Shown here piece by piece: positions 16,017 through 23,612 of a stretch of DNA of 64,000 nt. Each line of letters opens with the position of its first letter. Position 1 is the stretch's first letter. The notes beneath the pieces were generated by a model that saw only the letters and a list, made by a program, of their open reading frames with translations, was not told where the DNA came from and did not search any database. The translations under genes were made by a program, and so were the position numbers. The DNA comes from Saprospiraceae bacterium (lineage in GTDB: Bacteria; Bacteroidota; Bacteroidia; Chitinophagales; Saprospiraceae), in NCBI GenBank assembly GCA_041392805.1, contig JAWKLJ010000002.1:62001-126000 (forward strand), in the 5' to 3' direction.

Positions 16017-16187
16017 AGGGCTGCGGGGGTTATGGCGACTTTGGGTTTGGCTTTGGGCGGTGGTGGCTGCTTGGGAACAAGTGCCTTACTCCCTTCTTCT
16101 CCCACAATTAAATACCCCGCTGTGCGAAAATCAAACTGTTTTTCAGTGCGTTATGGTTTTACACTAACTTTTTTCTGTTAGAAAAGC

Positions 16188-16218
16188 TTGTTTATTGTGA
16201 TAAAGAAAATTACCTTTG
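16188..16218 (+). promoter_or_regulatory. Bacteroidota housekeeping promoter for rplM operon
   Basis: TTG (16188-16190), a 20-nt spacer and TACCTTTG (16211-16218) match the -33 TTG / -7 TAnnTTTG primary-sigma consensus of Bacteroidota. It lies about 60 nt upstream of the rplM start. Confidence 0.75.
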
Positions 16219-16279
16219 CCCCGCCTTTAAATAAAGAGGGCACTTTTTTTTATTACATCACCTTTAAAAAGGACGAGCA

Positions 16280-16723
16280 GTGAATACTTTGAGCTATAAA
16301 ACAAAGTCGGAAAACAAGGATTCTGTTGAGCGAAAATGGTACGTCATCGATGCAGAAGGAGAGGTTGTTGGCCGCCTTTGCACTCGTATTGCTAGCGTGC
16401 TTCGTGGAAAACATAAAGCTTCCTATACACCTCATTTTGATGCTGGTGACTATGTTATTGTCATCAACGCTGATAAAGTGCGTTTTACAGGTGCCAAATG
16501 GGACCAAAAAGAATACATTACATACTCTGGGCACCCTGGTGGTCAAAAGCGAACCATTGCCAAAGAATTGGCTACTAAAAAACCTTATGCTGTTGTAGAA
16601 AATGCAGTAAAAGGAATGTTGCCTAAAACCAAGTTGGGTCGTGCAATGATCAAGAAACTTTTTGTGTATGCAGGTGATGAGCACCCGCACCATGCACAGA
16701 AGCCAGAAACGTTTAAATTTTAA
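16280..16723 (+). CDS. rplM: 50S ribosomal protein L13
   Basis: 147 residues, matching the usual 142-150. Diagnostic stretches are KWYVIDAEGEVVGRL, GDYVIVINADKVRFTG, YSGHPGG and KGMLPKTKLGRAM. Translation begins at a GTG (16280), which gives the expected N-terminal extension. L13 binds 23S rRNA early in 50S assembly. It heads the rplM-rpsI-rpsB-tsf order common in Bacteroidota. Confidence 0.97.
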   Translation: MNTLSYKTKSENKDSVERKWYVIDAEGEVVGRLCTRIASVLRGKHKASYTPHFDAGDYVIVINADKVRFTGAKWDQKEYITYSGHPGGQKRTIAKELATKKPYAVVENAVKGMLPKTKLGRAMIKKLFVYAGDEHPHHAQKPETFKF

Positions 16724-16772
16724 AAATCACCATCCGGTCCATTTGGCCGGTTCGAATAAATCTGTTTAGACC

Positions 16773-17159
16773 ATGGAAATGATTAATGCAATAGGGCGAA
16801 GAAAGGCCTCGGTCGCACGGGTTTACCTCACTAAGGGTAGTGGCAAGATTACGGTAAACGGTCGCGAATTTAAGGACTATTTTCCACAAGCGCATATTCA
16901 GTATAAGATCGTAGATCCTTTCAACACCGTTTCAGTTGAAAACATCTATGACCTTAATGTAAATGTTAAAGGCGGTGGCTTCAAAGGCCAGGCAGAAGCG
17001 GTACGTATGGCCATTTCAAGGGCCCTCGTTAAGCTAAATGAGGACTTCCGTAAGCCTTTGAAAGAGAAAAAATACTTGACTCGGGACGCTCGGGTGGTTG
17101 AACGTAAAAAATACGGTAAACCAAAAGCAAGAAAGAGCTTCCAGTTCAGTAAACGTTAA
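16773..17159 (+). CDS. rpsI: 30S ribosomal protein S9
   Basis: 128 residues with the S9 signatures AIGRRKASVARVYL, VKGGGFKGQAEAVRMAISRAL and the basic C-terminus (KKYGKPKARKSFQFSKR) that reaches the P-site tRNA. It follows rplM by 49 nt, a near-universal pairing. Confidence 0.97.
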   Translation: MEMINAIGRRKASVARVYLTKGSGKITVNGREFKDYFPQAHIQYKIVDPFNTVSVENIYDLNVNVKGGGFKGQAEAVRMAISRALVKLNEDFRKPLKEKKYLTRDARVVERKKYGKPKARKSFQFSKR

Positions 17160-17223
17160 TTTCTTTTTGTTGGTGAGGTACTGTATGGTATTCTCCCATC
17201 CATCACCTTTTTAAAATTTGACA

Positions 17224-17949
17224 ATGGAAAAGCCTACCTATAAAGAATTGTTAGATGCTGGTGTTCACTTCGGACACCTCAAAAAGAAATGGAATCCTAA
17301 GATGTCTCCTTATATTTTTATGGAACGCAAAGGAATCCATATTATCGATATCAACCGGACCATGGAGTGCATGGATCGCGCAGCTAAGGCCATGTACAGC
17401 CTTGCTAAATCCGGTAAAAAAATAATGTTTGTTGCCACCAAAAAACAAGCGCGTGACATCGTTGCTGACGCCGCTCGCAGCGTTGGAATGCCTTTTGTTA
17501 CAGATCGCTGGTTGGGTGGTATGATGACCAACTTCTCTACGATTCGTCGTTCTGTTAAGAAAATGCAGAATATCGAGCGTATGCTTCAAGATGGCACCTT
17601 ATCTAATGTGACTAAAAAGGAAAAGTTGACTTTGACGCGTGAATTGGCCAAACTTGAAAAAGTTTTGGGTGGTATCGCTAACCTCAACCGTTTGCCTTCT
17701 GCCATCTTTATCGTGGATATCCATCATGAACATATTGCTGTAGCGGAGGCACATAAATTAGGCCTTCGTACGTTTGGTTTAGTGGACACCAATTCTGATC
17801 CTAATCAAATTGATTTCCCTATTCCTGCTAATGACGATGCTTCTAAATCTGTTGCTATCATTACCAATTATTTGGTAGATGCGATTCGTCAAGGATTAGA
17901 GGACAGAAAACAGACTAAAGCAGAGAAAGAAGCCAGCGCCCAGGATTAA
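17224..17949 (+). CDS. rpsB: 30S ribosomal protein S2
   Basis: 241 residues from the ATG at 17224 (MEKPTYKELLDAGVHFGH); a TTG two codons earlier is unlikely. Signatures include GIHIIDINRT, FVTDRWLGGMMTNFSTI and LGLRTFGLVDTNSDP. S2 is needed for recruiting S1 and stabilising the 30S head. It lies 64 nt after rpsI. Confidence 0.97.
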   Translation: MEKPTYKELLDAGVHFGHLKKKWNPKMSPYIFMERKGIHIIDINRTMECMDRAAKAMYSLAKSGKKIMFVATKKQARDIVADAARSVGMPFVTDRWLGGMMTNFSTIRRSVKKMQNIERMLQDGTLSNVTKKEKLTLTRELAKLEKVLGGIANLNRLPSAIFIVDIHHEHIAVAEAHKLGLRTFGLVDTNSDPNQIDFPIPANDDASKSVAIITNYLVDAIRQGLEDRKQTKAEKEASAQD

Positions 17950-18038
17950 TCATTTCCTATCTGGGAACGATTAAAAACTTTGGGGAAGTGTTTTAGGGCA
18001 GAGGTATAGAAAATTTACCTTCTTTGAAAAATCTTGTG

Positions 18039-18100
18039 GGCAATCATAAAAAGAAAGCAAAAACGACCAAAGGAAGTGTTGCTTTCTTTTTATGATTGCC
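18039..18100. promoter_or_regulatory. Perfect 22-bp inverted repeat between rpsB and tsf
   Basis: Arms 18039-18060 and 18079-18100 are exact reverse complements (GGCAATCATAAAAAGAAAGC...), with an 18-nt loop. The stem is long and A/T-rich, unlike a compact GC terminator. It sits in the 238-nt rpsB-tsf gap, where attenuation, partial termination or mRNA processing could set the S2 to EF-Ts ratio. Confidence 0.6.
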
Positions 18101-18187
18101 TCTAGATCACGAGATTTGTCAAAGAACCAAAATTTAGGTGTTTTCAAATTATTTCTTTTTATTACAACATTATAATTTTAAGCTAAA

Positions 18188-19021
18188 ATGAGTGTACAAA
18201 TTTCTGCTGCCGATGTAAAAAAACTGCGTGACACCACTGGTGCAGGTATGATGGATTGTAAAAAAGCGCTGACAGAGGCTGAAGGAGATTACGACAAAGC
18301 AATCGAAGTGCTGCGTAAAAAAGGACAAAAACTTTCTGATAAACGTGCTGATCGCGAAGCTAAAGAGGGGGTGGTTTTGGCTATTGTGTCTGATGATCAT
18401 AAAAAAGGTGTAATCGTAAAGCTAAGCTGCGAAACTGATTTCGTGTCCAAAAATGAAGAATTCATTAAGCTTACAAAAACTTTCGCAGATACAGCTTTAA
18501 GCAATTTCCCCGCTACCCGCGAAGAACTGCTTGCTTTACCTTTTGGTAATATCACCATAGGAGAGAAAGTAACAGAGCAAGTTGGTGTAATTGGTGAAAA
18601 AATAGAATTGGCTGCTTACGAAAAACTCGAAGCAGAGCAAGTGGCTGCTTATATCCATATGGGTAATAAGGCTGGGGTACTGGTTGGCTTGAATAAAAGC
18701 AATGCCGACTACCACGAAGCTGGCCGCGATGTAGCCATGCAAGTAGCTGCCATGCACCCTGTTGCCGTAGATGAGGATGGTGTGGATCAAAGCATTATAG
18801 AGAAAGAAATTGAGATTGGCAAAGAAATTGCTCGTAACGAGGGTAAGCCAGAAAACTTGATCGAGAAAATTGCGTTGGGCAAGCTTAATAAATTTTTTAA
18901 AGAAAAAACCTTGCTGAACCAACAATTTGTAAAAGATAATTCGCTGTCGGTCAGCGGTTTCCTTAAATCGAAGGATAAAGAATTAACCGTTACAGACTTT
19001 AAGCATGTAACGCTCGGTTAA
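18188..19021 (+). CDS. tsf: Translation elongation factor Ts
   Basis: 277 residues. The N-terminal UBA-like domain (VKKLRDTTGAGMMDCKKAL) and the TDFV contact motif in KLSCETDFVSKNEEF are diagnostic; HMGNKAGVLVGL and AMQVAAMHPVAV mark the core domain. EF-Ts exchanges GDP on EF-Tu. Follows rpsB after a hairpin-containing spacer and ends at an intrinsic terminator. Confidence 0.97.
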   Translation: MSVQISAADVKKLRDTTGAGMMDCKKALTEAEGDYDKAIEVLRKKGQKLSDKRADREAKEGVVLAIVSDDHKKGVIVKLSCETDFVSKNEEFIKLTKTFADTALSNFPATREELLALPFGNITIGEKVTEQVGVIGEKIELAAYEKLEAEQVAAYIHMGNKAGVLVGLNKSNADYHEAGRDVAMQVAAMHPVAVDEDGVDQSIIEKEIEIGKEIARNEGKPENLIEKIALGKLNKFFKEKTLLNQQFVKDNSLSVSGFLKSKDKELTVTDFKHVTLG

Positions 19022-19034
19022 AAAAAACGTATAG

Positions 19035-19068
19035 AAAAGGCGAATTACTTGTTAATTCGCCTTTTTTT
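19035..19068 (+). terminator. Intrinsic terminator after tsf
   Basis: AAAGGCGAATTA/TAATTCGCCTTT stem with a tiny CTTG-type loop, followed by a T run (19062-19068), 14 nt after the tsf stop. Confidence 0.85.
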
Positions 19069-19095
19069 GTGCCCAATTAGAAAATACTTTATCAG

Positions 19096-19809
19096 ATGGC
19101 TTTAAAATATAAACGCATTCTTCTCAAACTTAGCGGGGAATCCTTGATGGGAGGGCAAGGGTTTGGCATTTCTCCTGATATGTTACACCATTACGCCTTT
19201 CAGATTAAGCAGCTAATAGATATGGAGGTAGAAGTGGCAATTGTCATTGGGGGAGGCAATATTTTCCGCGGCTTACAGGCTTCTGGTTCGGGTATTGAAA
19301 GGGTTCAGGGCGATTACATGGGGATGTTGGCAACGGTGATCAATGGCATGGCGCTGCAGAGTGCCCTCGAAGGGCTCGGAGTCTATACCCGATTGATCTC
19401 GGCGATCGAAATGAAACAAATAGCCGAACCTTATATCCGCCGACGTGCCATCCGACACCTTGAAAAAGGCCGCGTCGTGATTTTTTCTAGCGGAACGGGC
19501 AGCCCCTACTTTACTACGGATTCTGCTGCCGCACTACGTGCCAATGAAATCTGTGCAGATGTGATCCTTAAAGGGACCAGAGTGGACGGTGTCTACTCTG
19601 CTGACCCAGAGAAAGACCCAACTGCCATCAAGTATGATACGATTTCTTTTACGAAGGTCATTAGTCTGGGCCTTAATGTCATGGATATGACTGCTTTTAC
19701 CATTTGTCAAGAAAATAACCTGCCCATTATTGTTTTTGATATTAATGGCAAGGACAACCTGATGGGAATTGTGCGTGGTGAAAAAATCGGCACACTGGTC
19801 GAGGTGTAA
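19096..19809 (+). CDS. pyrH: UMP kinase
   Basis: 237 residues of the amino-acid-kinase fold: LLKLSGESLMGGQGFGI (phosphate-binding loop), VIGGGNIFRG, DYMGMLATVINGMALQ, GTGSPYFTTDSAAALRA and DGVYSADPEKDPTA. It phosphorylates UMP to UDP in the cytoplasm. It follows the tsf terminator, so it probably has its own promoter. Confidence 0.97.
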   Translation: MALKYKRILLKLSGESLMGGQGFGISPDMLHHYAFQIKQLIDMEVEVAIVIGGGNIFRGLQASGSGIERVQGDYMGMLATVINGMALQSALEGLGVYTRLISAIEMKQIAEPYIRRRAIRHLEKGRVVIFSSGTGSPYFTTDSAAALRANEICADVILKGTRVDGVYSADPEKDPTAIKYDTISFTKVISLGLNVMDMTAFTICQENNLPIIVFDINGKDNLMGIVRGEKIGTLVEV

Positions 19810-19828
19810 TATCACCCCCAAGACGGCA

Positions 19829-20536
19829 TCAATAACCCGCAAATCCAATCGTCGCCAAACTAAGATGCGTACCTTCTAAGGCCAGCAATTGCAAGCCACA
19901 AGCCTCTAATGTGGCGCCGGTCGTTATGACATCATCTACCAATAGGATATGTCGATGGGCCAATTGTTTCGGCTTTTTTATCTCAAAGGCTGTCATTACG
20001 TTTTCCATCCTTTCCTGTCTACTTTTTTGCGTCTGGGTGTGGGTGAAGGCACGTCTGCCCAATCCATCCTTTAGCCAGGGTTTACCTAAACCAACGGAGA
20101 GCCCCTGGGCAAAGGCATCACTCTGGTTATATCCCCTTTGGTGTTTTTTGCGGGGGTGTAAGGGAACCGGGACGATAATATCAATAGGCCGGAACAAGTC
20201 GCTTTGTGCTAATTCCTGGCCATAATATTGTCCCAGCTGTCGCCCTATATCCGGCTTGTTATGGTATTTTAGATGATGAATTAATTGTTGAGTGCGGCCG
20301 CCCCTAGAGAAATGATAAAGGGCTCCTGCGGCCCAAATAGGTAGCCTTCCCCAAAATCTTTCGGCAAATGGGTTGTCTTTATCTAAATGAAAAAAAGTCT
20401 TTGGCAATTTGTTTTGGCAGGATAAACAAATAATTTCCTTTTTCGGTGGAGAACTTTGTCCGCATGCCAAACAAAGATTGGGATAAAAAAGGGCAAAACA
20501 CTGTTTAAACCCTTCCATAAGGTTTTTTTGTATCAT
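19829..20536 (-). CDS. comF: ComF family phosphoribosyltransferase-like protein
   Basis: 235 residues. An N-terminal four-Cys zinc-binding module (CLACGQ, CLSCQN) precedes a type I PRTase fold with the PRPP-binding loop HILLVDDVITTGATLEA and the RGYNQSDAFAQGL motif. ComF proteins support DNA uptake or processing in competent bacteria; the enzymatic activity of most is unproven. Convergent with pyrH with a 19-nt gap. Confidence 0.88.
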   Translation of the reverse strand: MIQKNLMEGFKQCFALFYPNLCLACGQSSPPKKEIICLSCQNKLPKTFFHLDKDNPFAERFWGRLPIWAAGALYHFSRGGRTQQLIHHLKYHNKPDIGRQLGQYYGQELAQSDLFRPIDIIVPVPLHPRKKHQRGYNQSDAFAQGLSVGLGKPWLKDGLGRRAFTHTQTQKSRQERMENVMTAFEIKKPKQLAHRHILLVDDVITTGATLEACGLQLLALEGTHLSLATIGFAGY

Positions 20537-20556
20537 GGAGCGCGAATTTTGAGAGC

Positions 20557-20590
20557 AAAAAAAAGTCTGTCTCGCTAGAGCAAGACAGAC
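20557..20590 (-). terminator. Intrinsic terminator of the htrA gene
   Basis: Read on the minus strand: GTCTGTCTTGCTCTAGCGAG then ACAGAC and eight T. The arms pair over at least 8 bp. It lies about 140 nt beyond the htrA stop. Confidence 0.75.
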
Positions 20591-20725
20591 ACATCAAAAC
20601 AAAACGAAAAACCAACTTTAAACAAGTCTCTTTATATAATTCTAATAACTAGAATAAGTTCTATTTTGTTACAAATGTCTGGATAATTTTTGATATATTC
20701 CCCTTAAACCGACAAAAAAATGTGA

Positions 20726-21868
20726 TTAATCGACATTATAAGCCTTTAATCTAACAGGAATATCCATTTCCTGACCTCCTCTATTAACCGTTACACTCAA
20801 AACATCTCCAACTTTTGCCCTGCCAATCACTTCCTGAAGGTCTGGCACACTCTTAATTGGTTTCTTATCAATGGCGACAATGACATCCTGCTCATGCATT
20901 CCTGAGTACTGAGCTGACCCGCCATCAATTAGCTCACTTACTACAACACCTTGACTAATATTAATGTTCAAATCTTGTGCAGCATCATCGTCTAATTCGT
21001 AAATATGTACGCCTAAATAAGCCCTTTGATAGGTTCCGTATTCAATGATATCATCGACAATACGGGTCACCAGGTCGACGGGGATGGCAAAAGAATAACC
21101 TTGGTAACTACCTGATTGCGTGGCAATTGCCGTATTAATTCCCAATAAACGACCTTGTGTATCGACTAAAGCTCCTCCGCTATTGCCCGGATTAACCGCA
21201 GCATCGGTTTGGATAAATGCTTCAATGGCATCCCCTCCGCCTAAAATTCGGATACTTCGCCCTTTGGCGCTAATGATACCTGCCGTAACCGTGGAGGTCA
21301 GATCAAAAGGATTCCCAACGGCTAATACCCATTCGCCAACTTCGGCCTCGTCGGAGTTTCCTGGCTTAATCGTCGGCAAATCTTCGCCTTCAATCTTGAT
21401 AACGGCCAGATCAGTCTTCTTATCAGTGCCAATGACCGTTGCCTTGAACGTGCGATTGTCTGATAGCGTAACAGACACATTATCAGCACCATCTACAACA
21501 TGGTTGTTTGTAATAATATAACCATCTGTAGAATAAATAACACCAGAACCGGTTCCTCCTCTTGGCGGCCCCCCTCCTTCATTGAAGAAAAAACGCAAAG
21601 GGCTATTTACTACTCCCGGATCCTGCTCAACTACTGAAGATATATGCACCACAGCCGGTGTGGACAAGGCGGCTGCAACTTTGAAGTCAAAGGGGGCTGT
21701 ACCAACACTCGTGGAAGGGGAGGTGTTGAATTTTACTTGCTGAACAGCTGCTGTTGAGGTAGGGGTATAAAAAACTTCGGTAGGGCCATCATTCATTAAA
21801 TAAATGCCGCCTAAAGTAATCAAACCACCAAAAACACCAGCTAATACAGTCGAAAATAACTTTCTCAT
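20726..21868 (-). CDS. HtrA/Deg family periplasmic serine protease
   Basis: 380 residues: an N-terminal membrane anchor or signal (LFSTVLAGVFGGLITLGGIY), a trypsin-like domain with triad His123 (ITNNHVVDGA), Asp153 (KKTDLAVI) and Ser230 (NPGNSGGALV), and one C-terminal PDZ domain (about 285-375, DVIVAIDKKPIKS). A single PDZ makes it DegS-like in layout, but a DegQ-type quality-control role is equally possible. TATTTTTG on the minus strand (21926-21933) is a plausible -7 box. Confidence 0.92.
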   Translation of the reverse strand: MRKLFSTVLAGVFGGLITLGGIYLMNDGPTEVFYTPTSTAAVQQVKFNTSPSTSVGTAPFDFKVAAALSTPAVVHISSVVEQDPGVVNSPLRFFFNEGGGPPRGGTGSGVIYSTDGYIITNNHVVDGADNVSVTLSDNRTFKATVIGTDKKTDLAVIKIEGEDLPTIKPGNSDEAEVGEWVLAVGNPFDLTSTVTAGIISAKGRSIRILGGGDAIEAFIQTDAAVNPGNSGGALVDTQGRLLGINTAIATQSGSYQGYSFAIPVDLVTRIVDDIIEYGTYQRAYLGVHIYELDDDAAQDLNINISQGVVVSELIDGGSAQYSGMHEQDVIVAIDKKPIKSVPDLQEVIGRAKVGDVLSVTVNRGGQEMDIPVRLKAYNVD

Positions 21869-22191
21869 ATTTTCGTTTTATTTTGGGTTAAAAATAACAG
21901 AGGGTAAAGCTCAATGCCTTGCATACAAAAATAACTACTTAACTTTGCCAATGTTTAAATTGGCTTATTAATTTAACAGGATATTAACTAAGCTTAATTT
22001 CAAATAGCTTCTAAGAGGCGGAAAAAAAATAAATGATAGCACTTTTGATTCGCTAAAATTTTCAAAGCAACTGCCTGCAAGGAAGTTGTGTGAAAATATT
22101 CGCGAATCTTTGAAAAAAGGGGTAGCATTTATTTCCGTCAAACTACTAAGATAATCATATTTTGGAAAATAGCTATGATTAAAAATATACC

Positions 22192-22328
22192 TTCTCTGAC
22201 AATTTTGCGGTCAAGTGAAAGGGAACAACTAAAGCGACCATCCGCGTGCGCCGAAGCTTTAGCAGAGGAGCAAGGAAGCGGTGTCTTTAACTTTTACTTG
22301 ACTCAAAAGCGTCAAAATTGTCAGAGAA
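22192..22328. mobile_element. Small inverted-repeat (MITE-like) element, 137 bp
   Basis: Perfect 16-bp ends TTCTCTGACAATTTTG (22192-22207) and CAAAATTGTCAGAGAA (22313-22328), with a further inner pair GTCAAGTGAAAG/CTTTTACTTGAC. The left end motif CTTCTCTGACAATTTT recurs at about 38400, just upstream of the acyltransferase gene in the biosynthetic cluster. The rest of the 495-nt gap between htrA and the HD gene holds only the htrA promoter and an imperfect inverted pair around ATAAATGATAGC/GTAGCATTTAT (22028-22130). Confidence 0.5.
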
Positions 22329-22363
22329 CCAAAATACATAGAGACCAAATCGAGTGGTAAATA

Positions 22364-22960
22364 ATGAAGGAGACGATGGTGAAAAAACCGGAGCTTGATC
22401 TGGAGTTGATCTTACAACCCGAAACGCCACTAGAAAGGACAATTATTCGCAATAAGACTTTTAGAAAGGGTTTACTGTGGGGAGTACCTCGTTATGGGCA
22501 CCCTGAAGGAGAGATTTACAAGCATATTCGAGATGTTTTTGATAATATTGATTGCTTGGAAATCAGCCACCTGGAACGCGAAAGACTTCGATTGATTGCC
22601 TTGGTTCACGATACGTTCAAACACCAGGAGCTGAAAAACAAACCTCGGGACTGGACGAAACACCACGGTGTGCTTGCACGTCATTTTTTGGCCGCTTATA
22701 CTGCTGATGAAACAGTGCTAAAAATTACCGAAATCCACGATGAAGCTTACTACATCTGGCGCCTTAAGCACCTTTATCATCGAGAACAAGAGAGCAGACA
22801 ACGCTTGCTCCTGCTGCTGGAACAATTGGGCGAAAACCTGCAATTATTTTACCTCTTTTTTAAATGTGATACCTGTACAGGAGATAAAATTCAATCGCCC
22901 TTGAAATGGTTTGAGCAACATATTCCAGGCATAACCATTGTGCATTTACGGAATAATTAA
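22364..22960 (+). CDS. HD-domain-like protein
   Basis: 198 residues with the spacing of HD phosphohydrolases: RYGHPEGEIYKHIRDVF, then LRLIALVHDTFKH (the HD pair), then KHHGVLARHFL and KITEIHDEAYYIW. It may hydrolyse a nucleotide or other phosphoester; substrate unknown. The last 15 nt overlap the end of the convergent PPTase gene. Confidence 0.65.
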   Translation: MKETMVKKPELDLELILQPETPLERTIIRNKTFRKGLLWGVPRYGHPEGEIYKHIRDVFDNIDCLEISHLERERLRLIALVHDTFKHQELKNKPRDWTKHHGVLARHFLAAYTADETVLKITEIHDEAYYIWRLKHLYHREQESRQRLLLLLEQLGENLQLFYLFFKCDTCTGDKIQSPLKWFEQHIPGITIVHLRNN

Positions 22961-23602
22961 TTCTTCCAGAATGAACTTGAGGTGTTTGGCTGGTGAAACA
23001 GCGAGGTTGGCGGCATAACCCTGATCAATAGGCAGGGAATGAAGCTCCCATATTTGTTGATTATCAATGATTGCCAGGTCGCCCTCAAAACGGAGTTTTT
23101 TCCTTGCTAAACTCAGTCCGCGTCCATCTGCTTTTAAAACGGCCTCCTTTCGCGTCCACAAATCATAGAAGGTTGATAAGGGATGCTGAGCTGTCAATAT
23201 CTTGTCCTTTTCCTTTTGATCAAAAAAGGTGTGCAAGTGGGCATCTCTAAATGGTTTGATTTGCTCAACGTCTAAGCCAATTTTTGTGTGTTTACTTAAT
23301 GCACAGGCTACTAGACGGCCAGAATGCGAAATATTGAAATCGAAAGTGGCATCAATAAAAGGGCGTTTATGCTCATTGTATTGCAATAGCTTCAACTTGG
23401 AAGGGTCAATATCCAGTCGATGCATGCCTTCTTTCAACAGGAATTTTCCGGCCAAAGACAATAAGGCGGCTTCTTGTCTCCTCGTGTTCAGCACCTTAAG
23501 CGACTCTGCCTCCGGCAGTAAGGGCAGTATCAACTTGCATAAATACAGGTAAGCTTGTGGCGATATGAAGGCGTAAAGGGTTAATATTTTAGATTTTTGC
23601 AT
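22946..23602 (-). CDS. 4'-phosphopantetheinyl transferase (Sfp type)
   Basis: 218 residues. The Sfp signatures are present: FNISHSGRLVACAL, KIGLDVEQIKPF (Mg-binding Asp/Glu) and FYDLWTRKEAVLKADGRGLS. It would load phosphopantetheine onto carrier proteins, for example the ACP at 40836-41105. It lies about 4 kb beyond the last gene of the main biosynthetic operon, on the same strand but separated by a receptor and a CPBP protein. Confidence 0.9.
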   Translation of the reverse strand: MQKSKILTLYAFISPQAYLYLCKLILPLLPEAESLKVLNTRRQEAALLSLAGKFLLKEGMHRLDIDPSKLKLLQYNEHKRPFIDATFDFNISHSGRLVACALSKHTKIGLDVEQIKPFRDAHLHTFFDQKEKDKILTAQHPLSTFYDLWTRKEAVLKADGRGLSLARKKLRFEGDLAIIDNQQIWELHSLPIDQGYAANLAVSPAKHLKFILEELIIP

Positions 23603-23612
23603 GATCTTTTTT

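Noticed and set aside
22175..22360. 61-codon plus-strand frame
   Set aside because: It runs through both arms of the inverted-repeat element and has no protein-like conservation pattern.
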